From: DASVTR01 sp033855775
GTDB taxonomy: Bacteria; Acidobacteriota; Blastocatellia; Pyrinomonadales; Pyrinomonadaceae
Assembly (NCBI GenBank): GCA_033855775.1
Contig: JAWVFT010000126.1
Coordinates: 37,471-101,470, forward strand
DNA: 64,000 nt
Reading direction: 5' to 3'
Shown here in pieces: positions 50,432-59,819 of this stretch. The notes beneath the pieces are model-generated. The model saw only the letters and a list, made by a program, of their open reading frames with translations, was not told the DNA's origin and did no database searches. The position numbers were made by a program, and so were the translations under genes. Each line of letters opens with the position of its first letter. Position 1 is the first letter of the stretch.

Positions 50432-53400
50432 ATGAACCGACGCTATGTGATTCCCTGCTTGGCGTTAGCCTTGCTGCTGCTGGTCGCGGCGTTAATGATT
50501 TCGCCGCTTCCATATTCTGCGTCAGCCCAAAACGATGCGGCTGCCAGTCAATTGAGCGATAGCGCTAAGCAGCAGATAGCCGCGCTGCTCGCCGAGAAAG
50601 AATCGCGCACACCGGCGCAGAAGAAGATTGATTCGCAGGTTCTACAGGCTATTAGAGAAAGCCGCGGGCAGACGATGGCTGCGGGCGTGACTTCGCTTGA
50701 GCCGGTTGACATCGGCCAGAAGGATGGCTCTGCGACGCTCGATTTGCGAGGCAGCGTGGACGATAATTTGTTGGATGCCCTGACGCAGCGTGGCGCGGAG
50801 ATTATCAGCGCGTTTCCCGTTTACCAGAGCGTTCGCATTCGCGTTGCGCTGGATAGAGTCGAGGAGATAGCGGCGCTTCCGCAGGTCAAGTCTATTTCCA
50901 GAGAGCTAAAGCCTGAGCTTGAGCAGGCGAGCGGTCGCCGCGCAGCAGTCGCGCCGGGAGGCGCAAACACGGTTGCGGCCAGCCCGGATTTTAACCGTCG
51001 TGCCGCGAACGTTCGTCAACTGCTCGGCGGGATTTCTTCAACACAGGGCGGGCAGGTTGATTCCCCGCAGGCTGGCACGGTCGTTTCAGAGGGCGACCGC
51101 ACGCACCGCGCAGACGAGGCGCGCGCAGCCTTCGGTCATCAGGGCGAAGGCATCAAGATTGGCGTCATCTCCGACAGCTACAATGCTCTCGGCGCGGCGC
51201 CCGCCGATGTCCTCAGCGGCAACCTGCCGGGGACGGGCAATCCGAATGGCAATACAATTCCCGTGACCGTCATACAGGACGCAGGCACGACGGACGAAGG
51301 GCGCGCGATGATGCAAATCGTCCATGACATAGTGCCTAAAGCCCAACTCTACTTTGCGACGGCCAACGGCGGCTCGGCCAACTTCGCCAACAACATCATC
51401 AACCTGCGCAACGCAGGCTGCAACGTTATCATTGACGACATTTCTTACAGCAACGAATCGCCGTTCCAGAGCGGCGTCATCGGGCAGGCGGTCGAAATCG
51501 TCACCGCCGACGGCGCGCTTTACTTCTCTTCGGCTGGCAATGCGGGCAACGTCCTCAAAGGCACGGCTGGCGTCTGGGAAGGCGACTTCGTTGACGGCGG
51601 CGCGCTGACCATCACGGGCAACGTCAAGGCGGGAACGGTTCACAACTTCGCTCCCTCCGGCCCCGTCCAGCAGTTCGACACAGTGACGGTCAGTTCCACG
51701 CGCGCCTACAGCCTCTTCTGGTCTGACCCGCTCGGCGGCTCAACCAACGATTACGACCTCTTCATTTTAAACTCGGCGGGAACTGTGCTCGCTTCGTCAA
51801 CGACAACGCAGAACGGCACGCAAGACCCCTTCGAGGCGACGGCCCGCCTCGCAACGGCAGGCGACCGCGTAGTGGTCTTCAAGACTACTGCCGCCGCCAC
51901 ACGCGCCATTCACGCGAACACGAATCGCGGCGCGTTGCAGGTCTTCACCAACGGGCAGGTGCGGACGCACGCGGGCACCGTCGCGACTGCCTACAGCATC
52001 GCTGCCGCCCCTGCGGTCGGGCCTTTCCCGAATCCCTTCTCGGCCGCGAGCACGCTTGAGTCGTTCAGTTCCGACGGGCCGCGTCGCGTCTTTTATGACT
52101 CGACCGGAGCAGCCATCACGCCGGGCAACGTCTTATTCTCGACGAGCGGAGGCGTGTTGTTAAGCAAGCCTGACCTGACGGCTGCCGACGGCGTTTCGAC
52201 CACGCTCCCGGCGGCTTCGGGACTGAACCCGTTCTTCGGCACTTCGGCTGCCGCTCCGCACGCGGGCGCGATTGCTTCGCTCGTCCTGTCCGGCAATCCT
52301 TCCCTGACTCCGGCGCAGGTGCGTTCGATTCTGGAAACCAACGCGCTGGATGTTGAGACGGCGGGCAATGACATTACCTCCGGCAAGGGCATCATTCAGG
52401 CGTACCAGTCAATGGCCGCGGGGATGTCAACGCCCGCGGCGGGTTTGAGTCTCGGAACAGTGACCGCGACTGAGGCCAGCCCGAGCAACAGCAACGGCGT
52501 CGTCGAGCCGGGCGAAAACGTCAACGTCGTCGTGCAGTTGAACAACCCTTCGGCGACGACGGCCACCGCCGTGACGGCGACACTCGGCCCGGCAGCGCCG
52601 GATCAGGGAGCCGCCGCCGTCGGTAATACCAACGCCTCGTACGGCCCGGTCAGCTACGGCGACATCGCGCCGTCTGCGAGCGCCAGCAACAGCGTCGCTC
52701 CGTTCCGCCTGTCGCTCGGCTCAGGGCTCGCTTGTGGCGCTCCCGTTCCCGTCGTGCTGGTCGTCAATCTTGGCGGCGGGGCCAGCCCCATTAGCTTCAA
52801 CTTCAATCTTCCGACCGGCACTCCGTCAGTCAGCGTCCCCGGCGTCAGTGTCACGACGACGCTTGACACGACGGCGCCTCCGGCTGGCGCGGGCTACACG
52901 GCGGCCACCGGAATACAAAACAACCGCTTGAATCGCAACGGCATCACCTCTTCTTGCAGCGCTCCGAAGGCTACGCCCGCCCTGCAAGAGGCTGCCCCCG
53001 GCGGCGCGCGCCACTACGACTCTTACACGATAACCAACACGAGCGCCGGAGCCGTCTGCTACACCGTCAGCTTTACGACCGCGTGCAACACAGGCACGAC
53101 GCTCTACTCCGCGACGTATAACAACGGCGGCTTCAATCCATCCGCTATCCAGACAAACTATCTGGCGGACAGCGGCGTCGCCAACGGGCTGCCGCCGTAC
53201 TCGTTCATCGTCCCTGCGGGCCAGCAGTTCACGGTCGTCCTGCATGAAGTCGCCGTCACCGCCGGCGGCAACGGCTGCGCCTACACGATGAACATCACGG
53301 GCGTCACGGTGCCTGTCTGCGTGACGGCGCCCGTGCGTCGCATCTCCAACTTCGACGGCGACACAAAGTCCGACATAGGCATCTGGCGTCCTTCGGACGG

Positions 53401-54175
53401 CAACTGGTATTTCCGCAGCAGTTCCAACGGCGGCTTTACCGTGACCCAGTGGGGACAGACCGGCGATGTCCCGGTTCCGGGCGATTACGACGGCGACGGC
53501 AAGACAGACCTGGCCGTTTGGCGTCCCTCCAGCGGCAACTGGCACATCATCAACAGCAGCGGCTTGACCGCTCAATCGCTAATCGGTTGGGGCAACTCGA
53601 CCGACGTTCCAGTGCAGGGCGATTATGACGGCGACGGCAAGACGGACGCCGCCGTCTTTCGTCCGTCGGAAGGCAATTGGTATATCAGGAAGAGCGGCGG
53701 CGGCATCAGGGTTCAAGGTTGGGGAACGGCCACGGACAAGGCTGTCCCGGCTGACTACGACGGCGACGGCAAGACGGACGTTGCTGTTTACAGGCCGTCG
53801 GAAGGCAACTGGTACATCGTCAGAAGCGCTGGCGGAAACCTCATCGTCAACTGGGGCATAGCGGGCGATGCGGCTGTCCCGGCTGATTACGATGGCGATA
53901 GAAAAGCCGATCAGGCCATCTTCCGTTCGTCGGAAGGCAACTGGTATATCAGGAAGAGCACGGGCGGCGTCACGGTGCAGGGATGGGGCAATTCGACGGA
54001 CAAGCCCGTGCCTGCCGATTACGATGGCGACGGCAAGGCCGACATCACCGTCTTCCGCTCGTCGGATAGCAACTGGTACATCCTGAACAGTTCGGGCGGC
54101 TCAGCTTTGCTCAACCTGAACATCGTCACAACCCCGGCGGACGTTCCTGTTCCGTCGGCTTACGTTCCGCAGTAA
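50432..54175 (+). CDS. Secreted subtilase-like (S8) protease with pro-domain and C-terminal FG-GAP/VCBS-type repeats
   Basis: Protein of 1247 residues. The signal peptide is about 1-33. A pro-domain-like segment lies at about 64-160 (KKIDSQVLQAI...GAEIISAFPVYQSVRIRV, VEEIAALPQVKSI). The subtilase core has Asp248 in IGVISDSYN, the oxyanion Asn region SSAGNAGN, and nucleophile Ser605 in FFGTSAAAPHAGAIAS. The usual HGTH motif is absent; DEGRAMMQIVHDIVP (E289, H298) occupies that place, so the catalytic triad is atypical. Beta-sandwich-like segments follow. From about 973 there are six repeats of about 37-45 residues built on DYDGDGKTD...RPSEGNWY, typical of calcium-binding propeller-like repeats. 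Probably an extracellular protease, regulated by its pro-domain. Confidence 0.85.
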   Translation: MNRRYVIPCLALALLLLVAALMISPLPYSASAQNDAAASQLSDSAKQQIAALLAEKESRTPAQKKIDSQVLQAIRESRGQTMAAGVTSLEPVDIGQKDGSATLDLRGSVDDNLLDALTQRGAEIISAFPVYQSVRIRVALDRVEEIAALPQVKSISRELKPELEQASGRRAAVAPGGANTVAASPDFNRRAANVRQLLGGISSTQGGQVDSPQAGTVVSEGDRTHRADEARAAFGHQGEGIKIGVISDSYNALGAAPADVLSGNLPGTGNPNGNTIPVTVIQDAGTTDEGRAMMQIVHDIVPKAQLYFATANGGSANFANNIINLRNAGCNVIIDDISYSNESPFQSGVIGQAVEIVTADGALYFSSAGNAGNVLKGTAGVWEGDFVDGGALTITGNVKAGTVHNFAPSGPVQQFDTVTVSSTRAYSLFWSDPLGGSTNDYDLFILNSAGTVLASSTTTQNGTQDPFEATARLATAGDRVVVFKTTAAATRAIHANTNRGALQVFTNGQVRTHAGTVATAYSIAAAPAVGPFPNPFSAASTLESFSSDGPRRVFYDSTGAAITPGNVLFSTSGGVLLSKPDLTAADGVSTTLPAASGLNPFFGTSAAAPHAGAIASLVLSGNPSLTPAQVRSILETNALDVETAGNDITSGKGIIQAYQSMAAGMSTPAAGLSLGTVTATEASPSNSNGVVEPGENVNVVVQLNNPSATTATAVTATLGPAAPDQGAAAVGNTNASYGPVSYGDIAPSASASNSVAPFRLSLGSGLACGAPVPVVLVVNLGGGASPISFNFNLPTGTPSVSVPGVSVTTTLDTTAPPAGAGYTAATGIQNNRLNRNGITSSCSAPKATPALQEAAPGGARHYDSYTITNTSAGAVCYTVSFTTACNTGTTLYSATYNNGGFNPSAIQTNYLADSGVANGLPPYSFIVPAGQQFTVVLHEVAVTAGGNGCAYTMNITGVTVPVCVTAPVRRISNFDGDTKSDIGIWRPSDGNWYFRSSSNGGFTVTQWGQTGDVPVPGDYDGDGKTDLAVWRPSSGNWHIINSSGLTAQSLIGWGNSTDVPVQGDYDGDGKTDAAVFRPSEGNWYIRKSGGGIRVQGWGTATDKAVPADYDGDGKTDVAVYRPSEGNWYIVRSAGGNLIVNWGIAGDAAVPADYDGDRKADQAIFRSSEGNWYIRKSTGGVTVQGWGNSTDKPVPADYDGDGKADITVFRSSDSNWYILNSSGGSALLNLNIVTTPADVPVPSAYVPQ

Positions 54176-54222
54176 TGCTCCGGGGCGTCGTTGTGCTTGC
54201 CGCAATTGACAAGTGATTCGAG

Positions 54223-54263
54223 AGGGACTAAGGCTTTGGTTTGAGTCCAGAGCCTTAGTCCCT
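54223..54263 (+). terminator. Terminator hairpin after the protease gene
   Basis: AGGGACTAAGGCTTTGG (54223-54239) pairs with CCAGAGCCTTAGTCCCT (54247-54263) with one mismatch, around a seven-base loop, followed by TTT. It lies 48 bases after the protease stop. Confidence 0.7.
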
Positions 54264-54294
54264 TTCACTCCTTTATCATGAGGGCTTTTCAAAA

Positions 54295-54846
54295 ATGCTT
54301 GCTCGTCGCAACCCGATTGACAGGCGGCTGCTATTGCTCTTGCTCTCGCTGCTTCTCTTGCAGTTCGCTTTTCCCGGCTTGACCGGCGCGCAGGTGAAGC
54401 AGAAGGCGAGGGCAAGAGTGACTAAAAAAACGAGCGACGGAAAACGCAAGTCGAAGGACGGCGCGCGACAACGCCAGCCCGTTGCGTTAAGCTCGAAGCA
54501 GGAACCGCGCGCCATGACGCAGACGAAAATTGATTCGCAGCTTCTCTATCTTATGAAAATAAGGCGCGGCGAAAAATCGCCTGTCGCCGATTCGCAAGCT
54601 CTTGAGAGAAGCATTAAGATTGACGGGCAGGGCCGCGCGCTGGTTGATGTCGAGGCGAACGTCTCAGACGCTTTGCTGCTTGCGATACAGAGTCTCGGCG
54701 GCGAAATCATCAGCAGCTTTAAGCAGTTCAACTCAGTCCGCGTCAACTTTCCCGTAGACAAGCTGGAAGAGTTGGCCGCGTTGCGAGACATCAAATTCAT
54801 CCGTCCAGCCGCCGCGCCACAGATGGACACGCCCGTCCACGGTTGA
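54295..54846 (+). CDS. Exported homologue of the protease pro-domain
   Basis: Protein of 183 residues. A basic, hydrophobic N-terminus (DRRLLLLLLSLLLLQFAF) is a signal peptide ending near GAQ. A Lys/Arg-rich stretch follows (about 35-60). Residues 78-171 align by eye with the pro-domain of the upstream protease: KIDSQLLYLMK matches KIDSQVLQAIR, SLGGEIISSFKQFNSVRV matches QRGAEIISAFPVYQSVRI, and KLEELAALRDIKFI matches RVEEIAALPQVKSI. There is no protease domain. It may be a separate inhibitor or folding chaperone for the protease, or a remnant of a duplicated protease. ATG 54295 is chosen; no good ribosome-binding site is seen. Confidence 0.75.
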   Translation: MLARRNPIDRRLLLLLLSLLLLQFAFPGLTGAQVKQKARARVTKKTSDGKRKSKDGARQRQPVALSSKQEPRAMTQTKIDSQLLYLMKIRRGEKSPVADSQALERSIKIDGQGRALVDVEANVSDALLLAIQSLGGEIISSFKQFNSVRVNFPVDKLEELAALRDIKFIRPAAAPQMDTPVHG

Positions 54847-54997
54847 CCCTTGATGTCTTGTCGTTCAACGCTTCCCGTAGAAACTGCCGCTCGTCTAAGA
54901 TGATAATCGCGCGGCGGGATTTTCGGGATTGACGAACATCTGCAATTATATCTTCTGCGTTCCGCTCTAACATGAATCGTCGTCAAGAGGAATGGAT

Positions 54998-57994
54998 ATG
55001 TTTAAGAATCTCAGCAAGCTTTTCGTGTGTCTCCTGATTGTCTTCGGCAGCGCGCCGTGCTATCGAGCGCAGCAGCCCGCAGCCGCGACGCTCAGAGGCG
55101 TCGTGAAAGACCCAAGCGAGGCTGTCATTGCAGGCGCGACCGTTAAAGCCACGCACGTTGCGACCGGCGTTGTGCGCGAGACGCAGACGAACACGGAAGG
55201 AGCTTACGTCTTGTCGAACCTCGCGCCGGGCGAGTATGAAGTGCGGGTCGAGTCCAGGGGGTTCGCCACCAAAGTCTCCAAGCTTCCGGTCGTGCTTCAG
55301 GTCGGGCAGAGCGTGACGCTCGACGTGCCGCTTGAAATAGACGTGCGCGAATCGGTGACGGTTGACCTGATTGAATGGACGCCCTTGACCGACACGCTCT
55401 CGTCTAAAGTGGACAGCGTGATTGATGAACGCGAGATTGAAAATCTGCCGCTCAACGGTCGCAACTTTCTCGAACTCGCCTTGCTCACGCCCGGCAATTC
55501 GCCCGCGCCCAACTTCGACCCGACCAAGACGAACACCATCGTCATCTCTTCCGCAGGCCAGTTCGGGCGCGGCGGCAGCGTGACGGTTGATGGCGCAGAC
55601 AACAACGACGACGTGGTGGGCGGAGCAGTCCAGAACATTTCGCAGGACGCGGTGCAGGAATTTCAGATTGCGACCAATCGCTTCGACGCGCGCCTTGGCC
55701 GCTCCGGCTCGTCCGTCATCAACATCGTCACGAAGAGCGGCAAGAACATGTTCTTCGGCTCGGCCTCTGCCTACTTCCGCGACCACCGATTGCAAGGGCT
55801 GCCCGCGACCTTCGACCGCACGAGCGCGCAAGAGCCGCCCTTCGATAGACAACAATATTCCTTCACGCTCGGCGGCCCCATCAAAAAGGACACGGCTTTC
55901 TTCTTCGGCTCAATCGAGTACAGGAATCAGGACGGGGCTGTGTTGGTCGGCTCGCGCGATTTGGCGACGCGCACAATCCGGCGCGGCTTTGCCGACGCAC
56001 CGCTCAACGACCTTTTGAACACAGAGCGGATTGATTGGAATCCGAGCGCGCAGGACACGCTCACTTTTCGCTACTCGCTTCAGCGCGAAGACAGCGTGGC
56101 GGCGAGCACGCTGATTCGCTCCATCGGCTCGGCCTCGCAGCGACAAGCGAGCCGCAACAACACGCACTCGTTTCTCTTCAACTACACGCGCGTGCTGACG
56201 CCCGAAGCCGTCAATAGCTTCAGCTTCAGCTATAACAATTTTCTCAACCGCACCGCGCCCGTCACGCTGGCTCCGCAGTTGACCTTCCCTAGCATTCAGG
56301 ACGGAGCTTCGTTTCGCGTGCCGCAGCAGACGGGCCAGAAGCGTTTGCAGTTCAGCGATGTGCTGACGCTGGCGCGCGGCAATCACACCTTCAACCTCGG
56401 CGGAGAGATTCAGGACGTTCGCTCCGACTTCAACCTCGGCGTCTTCCAGCAGGGACGCGTCGAGCTAATCGAAGACTTCCCCGACTTTGACCGCAACGGC
56501 GATGGGCGCGTTGACGATAACGACCTCCTGTTCGCCGTCACCTTGCGCAGCGCTTTTCCAGACCGCCCGCTCGTCATCCCCGACGCCGACAATAATTATT
56601 TCGCTCTCTTCGTTCAAGACGATTGGCGCGTGCGCCCGCGCCTGACGCTTAACCTCGGCCTTCGCTATGAACTCGACACGGACGTGAAGAACGTCAGCCG
56701 CTTTGACGAAATCAATCCGCTCGTCCGACCGTTTCTTCAAGGCGAGCGCACGCGCGACGCCAACAACTTCGCGCCGCGCGTCGGCTTCAACTGGGCCACC
56801 GCCGACGGGGACACGAGCGTTCACGGCGGCTACGGCATCTACTACGACCGCGTGACGCTTGAGGTGCAATCGCTTGAGCGCGGCCTCGACGGTCGCGCTC
56901 TGCCCGTTGAGGTGCGCGCCGGGAACGTCTTTTTCATTCCGCCGCCGTGTCTCTTCAACCCCGCGTGCGGGCAGTTTCCGCCGCCTGCCCCGACGCTCGC
57001 CAACCCGTTCACGGGCTTCGTGCTGCCCGGCGCGGGCGCGGGCGGCATCAACATCATCGACAACCGCTTGCAGAATCCGATGGTGCAGCAGACGAACATC
57101 GGCGTGCAGCATCAGTTCGCCAGAAACTACGTCGTGCGCGCAGACTACCTGCACAACTTCGGCACGAGCTTCATCATCGGTCGCAACGTCGGCCAGGTCT
57201 TCAACCCGGTCGTCGGCGGCCCGGACATCGTGAAGAACATCGAGTCGAGCGTGAAGACGAAGTACGACGGATTGCTGCTGAGCATTGAGCGACGCTTCTC
57301 GCGCGGCTTCCAGTTTCGCTCTTCCTACACGTTCTCGAAGGCTTTCAACTACGCGAACGACGACCAGATTCCCTTCTCCAACGGCCCCATCGATTCCGAA
57401 AACCTGCGACTCGAATACGGCCCCGTGCCGAACGACCAACGCCACCGCTTCACCTTCGCGGGCCTCTTCGACGCTCCGTTCGGCTTTCGCCTCGCGCCGA
57501 TTTTGACCATCGCTTCGGGCGTCCCGATGGACATCCTGCTGCCCGACGGAAGCTCTCGCATTCCCTCCTTGCAGCGCAACGCGGGCGGGCGACTCTTCCA
57601 CACGGCGGCGGAACTCAACGCCTACATCGCAGAGCTTAACGCGGCGGGCGGCGTCGGCGGGCAACCGCTGCCGCTCGTCGGCGACGATGCGCGCTTCAAC
57701 GATAGCTTCAACTCTTTAGACCTGCGCATCACGCGCCCCTTCAAGTTCGGCGAGCGCGTCCGTCTTGAACCCACGGTTGAAGTCTTCAATCTCTTCAACG
57801 TGACGAACGTGCTCGGCGTCTCGAACGTCAACTACTCCGGCTTTTCAAACGTCCTCGTCCGCGACAGCAACGACGCGAGCAGCCCCGGCTTCCTGCGCTC
57901 TTCCGGCTTCGGGCAACCCGTCACGACCGCCGGCGGCGTCTTCGGCTCAGGCGGCCCGCGCGCCTTTCAATTCGCCGCGCGCTTTTTATTCTGA
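54998..57994 (+). CDS. Oar-type TonB-dependent receptor, third copy
   Basis: Outer-membrane protein of about 998 residues. Signal peptide MFKNLSKLFVCLLIVFG...; the carboxypeptidase-regulatory-like domain at about 30-100 (LRGVVKDPSEAVIAGATVKA, then YVLSNLAPGEYEVRVESRGF); plug with LPLNGRNFLELALLTPGNSP, VDGADNNDDVVGG and FDARLGRSGSSVINIVTKSG; barrel ending in FQFAARFLF. I chose ATG 54998 because AAGAGG (54985-54990) is better spaced for it than for ATG 54992. It ends 23 bases before the APC permease gene on the same strand, so import of a peptide or amino-acid-like nutrient is possible but not shown. Confidence 0.92.
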   Translation: MFKNLSKLFVCLLIVFGSAPCYRAQQPAAATLRGVVKDPSEAVIAGATVKATHVATGVVRETQTNTEGAYVLSNLAPGEYEVRVESRGFATKVSKLPVVLQVGQSVTLDVPLEIDVRESVTVDLIEWTPLTDTLSSKVDSVIDEREIENLPLNGRNFLELALLTPGNSPAPNFDPTKTNTIVISSAGQFGRGGSVTVDGADNNDDVVGGAVQNISQDAVQEFQIATNRFDARLGRSGSSVINIVTKSGKNMFFGSASAYFRDHRLQGLPATFDRTSAQEPPFDRQQYSFTLGGPIKKDTAFFFGSIEYRNQDGAVLVGSRDLATRTIRRGFADAPLNDLLNTERIDWNPSAQDTLTFRYSLQREDSVAASTLIRSIGSASQRQASRNNTHSFLFNYTRVLTPEAVNSFSFSYNNFLNRTAPVTLAPQLTFPSIQDGASFRVPQQTGQKRLQFSDVLTLARGNHTFNLGGEIQDVRSDFNLGVFQQGRVELIEDFPDFDRNGDGRVDDNDLLFAVTLRSAFPDRPLVIPDADNNYFALFVQDDWRVRPRLTLNLGLRYELDTDVKNVSRFDEINPLVRPFLQGERTRDANNFAPRVGFNWATADGDTSVHGGYGIYYDRVTLEVQSLERGLDGRALPVEVRAGNVFFIPPPCLFNPACGQFPPPAPTLANPFTGFVLPGAGAGGINIIDNRLQNPMVQQTNIGVQHQFARNYVVRADYLHNFGTSFIIGRNVGQVFNPVVGGPDIVKNIESSVKTKYDGLLLSIERRFSRGFQFRSSYTFSKAFNYANDDQIPFSNGPIDSENLRLEYGPVPNDQRHRFTFAGLFDAPFGFRLAPILTIASGVPMDILLPDGSSRIPSLQRNAGGRLFHTAAELNAYIAELNAAGGVGGQPLPLVGDDARFNDSFNSLDLRITRPFKFGERVRLEPTVEVFNLFNVTNVLGVSNVNYSGFSNVLVRDSNDASSPGFLRSSGFGQPVTTAGGVFGSGGPRAFQFAARFLF

Positions 57995-58017
57995 AGACGA
58001 CGGGGACAACTCTTTCG

Positions 58018-59355
58018 ATGCACGCGCCCGCCGAGCTTAAAAGGCAGATTGGACTTCGCACAGCGACCGCTCTGGTGGTGGGCGAAGTCATCGCCGTGGG
58101 CATCTTCCTGACTCCGGCTGGCATGGCCAAGTCGCTCGGCTCGCCCGTGTGGTTGTTGATTGTCTGGCTGTCGATGGGCGCGATGGCTTTGTGCGGCGCG
58201 CTCTGTTACGGCGAGTTGGCGGCGAGGTATCCAGAGGCGGGCGGCGGCTACGTTTACCTGCGCGAGGCGTACGGCCCCGGAGTCGCTTTTCTGTACGGCT
58301 GGATGGCTCTGCTCGTGATGGATCCCGGACTGACGGCGGCCCTCGCCGTCGGCATGGCCAGCTACGCCGGTTATATCTTCAAGCTGTCGCCGCTCGGCAT
58401 CAAAGCCTTAGCCATCGTCGCCATCATCGCGCTGGCCGCCATCAACGTGCGCGGCCTCAGGCCGGGCGCGTGGCTCGTCCGCTGGCTCACCATTTTAAAG
58501 CTCGGCTCGCTCGTCTTTCTTCTGCTCTGGGGCTTTGGCTTTCAGCTTGGCGACTGGTCAAACTTTACGCCGCTCGTCGCGCGGCCAGCGCAATCCATTC
58601 CACTGATGGGAGCGTTGGCGGGCGGGATGGTGTCCGCGTTCTTTTCCTTCGGCGGCTGGTGGGATGTCAGCAAGCTGGCCGGAGAAGTGCGCGACCCTGC
58701 GCGCACGCTGCCGCGCGCTCTTGTTTACGGCGTCGTCATCGTCACGCTCGCTTACCTGTTGATTAGCGCCGTCTTCATCTATCTGGTTCCGCTTGAGCAA
58801 GTCACGTCGCGCGAGATTTTCGCGGCGCAGGCGGGCGAAGCTCTCTTTGGAAGAACGGGCGGGCAAATCTTTTCCGCCATCGTCGTGATTGCCGTGCTCG
58901 GCAGCATGGCCGCGCTGATTATGTCGGCCCCGCGCGTCTACTTCGCAATGGCGCGCGACCGCTTGTTCATCAAATCCGCTGCCTCTCTTCACCCGCGTTT
59001 CGGCACGCCCGCTCGCGCCATCATCCTGCAAGCCGCGCTCGCCGGCGTGCTCGTCTTGCTCGGCAGCTTCGACGACATCATCGCTTACTTCGTCTTCGTC
59101 GTCGTCATCTTCATCGCGCTCACAATCGCGGCCCTCTTCGTGTTGCGACGACGACGGGCGAGCGAGGTCAAGTATCTAACGCCGGGTTATCCGCTGACGC
59201 CGATTATCTTTCTCTCGTTGATTGCCGTGCTGCTTGTTCTGTTGGGAAGCGATAGGCCGAAGCAGGCTTTTCTGGGCTTGGGCGTGGTGGCGCTCGGACT
59301 GCCCGTTTACTACTTGCTGTTTCGCCAAAAGGACGCGCCGCCGAAAGCAGATTGA
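58018..59355 (+). CDS. APC-family amino acid permease
   Basis: Inner-membrane transporter of 445 residues with about 12 transmembrane segments. The N-terminal signature TALVVGEVIAVGIFLTPAGMAK and the conserved AARYPEAGGGYVYLREAYGPGVAFLYGW, given in part, are typical of the APC/LAT group; FFSFGGWWDVSKLAGEVRDPARTLPRA in part carries the family EE/D-P motif region. It imports or exchanges amino acids. It follows the third receptor gene closely and converges on the efflux operon. Start ATG 58018. Confidence 0.92.
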   Translation: MHAPAELKRQIGLRTATALVVGEVIAVGIFLTPAGMAKSLGSPVWLLIVWLSMGAMALCGALCYGELAARYPEAGGGYVYLREAYGPGVAFLYGWMALLVMDPGLTAALAVGMASYAGYIFKLSPLGIKALAIVAIIALAAINVRGLRPGAWLVRWLTILKLGSLVFLLLWGFGFQLGDWSNFTPLVARPAQSIPLMGALAGGMVSAFFSFGGWWDVSKLAGEVRDPARTLPRALVYGVVIVTLAYLLISAVFIYLVPLEQVTSREIFAAQAGEALFGRTGGQIFSAIVVIAVLGSMAALIMSAPRVYFAMARDRLFIKSAASLHPRFGTPARAIILQAALAGVLVLLGSFDDIIAYFVFVVVIFIALTIAALFVLRRRRASEVKYLTPGYPLTPIIFLSLIAVLLVLLGSDRPKQAFLGLGVVALGLPVYYLLFRQKDAPPKAD

Positions 59356-59411
59356 AGAGCCGCTCTTGAACTCGCTGTGAAGATTTTATTTCCGAAGCTG
59401 ACGCTGTTCGG

Positions 59412-59819
59412 CTAATGCGTTGAGTTAACGGGGAAGGCGAGCGTAACGAGCGTGATGATAACGGCGGTGATGAGGGCGCGGTGATGGATGCGTCGCGCGG
59501 TGGCGCGTAGCTGCGCGACTTGCTCTTCGTCTTCGATGGGTTGCTCGCCCGCGTCCATGTTGCAGGTTCCGCGCGCGGCCAGCGCGATGCAGGTCTTCTC
59601 GCGCGCTTGCAGCAGGCCGAGGCCAGCTATCCAGAGCGGCAGGAAGATGACGAGGCGGAGCAAGCGCGGAGCGCCGTAGACGACGAGGACGAAGGCCGCG
59701 CCGACGCCGACCGTCAGGGCGACGATGCCCATCAATCTTCGCTTGCGCTGTTCGCGCGGGCCGAGGTTGACGGCAGCCGAAGGCATGGCGGCTGAAGGCA
59801 CGTTCACATTTCCTTTCAA
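59412..59819 (-). CDS. Small membrane protein at the end of the efflux operon
   Basis: Protein of 135 residues with three hydrophobic segments (MGIVALTVGVGAAFVLVVYG, LVIFLPLWIAGLGLLQ, LITAVIITLVTLAF) and a soluble stretch with a CNMDAGEQ segment. No family recognised. Its ATG overlaps the stop of the adaptor-like gene by four bases (59816-59819), so it is translated with the efflux genes. It may be an accessory subunit. Confidence 0.65.
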   Translation of the reverse strand: MKGNVNVPSAAMPSAAVNLGPREQRKRRLMGIVALTVGVGAAFVLVVYGAPRLLRLVIFLPLWIAGLGLLQAREKTCIALAARGTCNMDAGEQPIEDEEQVAQLRATARRIHHRALITAVIITLVTLAFPVNSTH

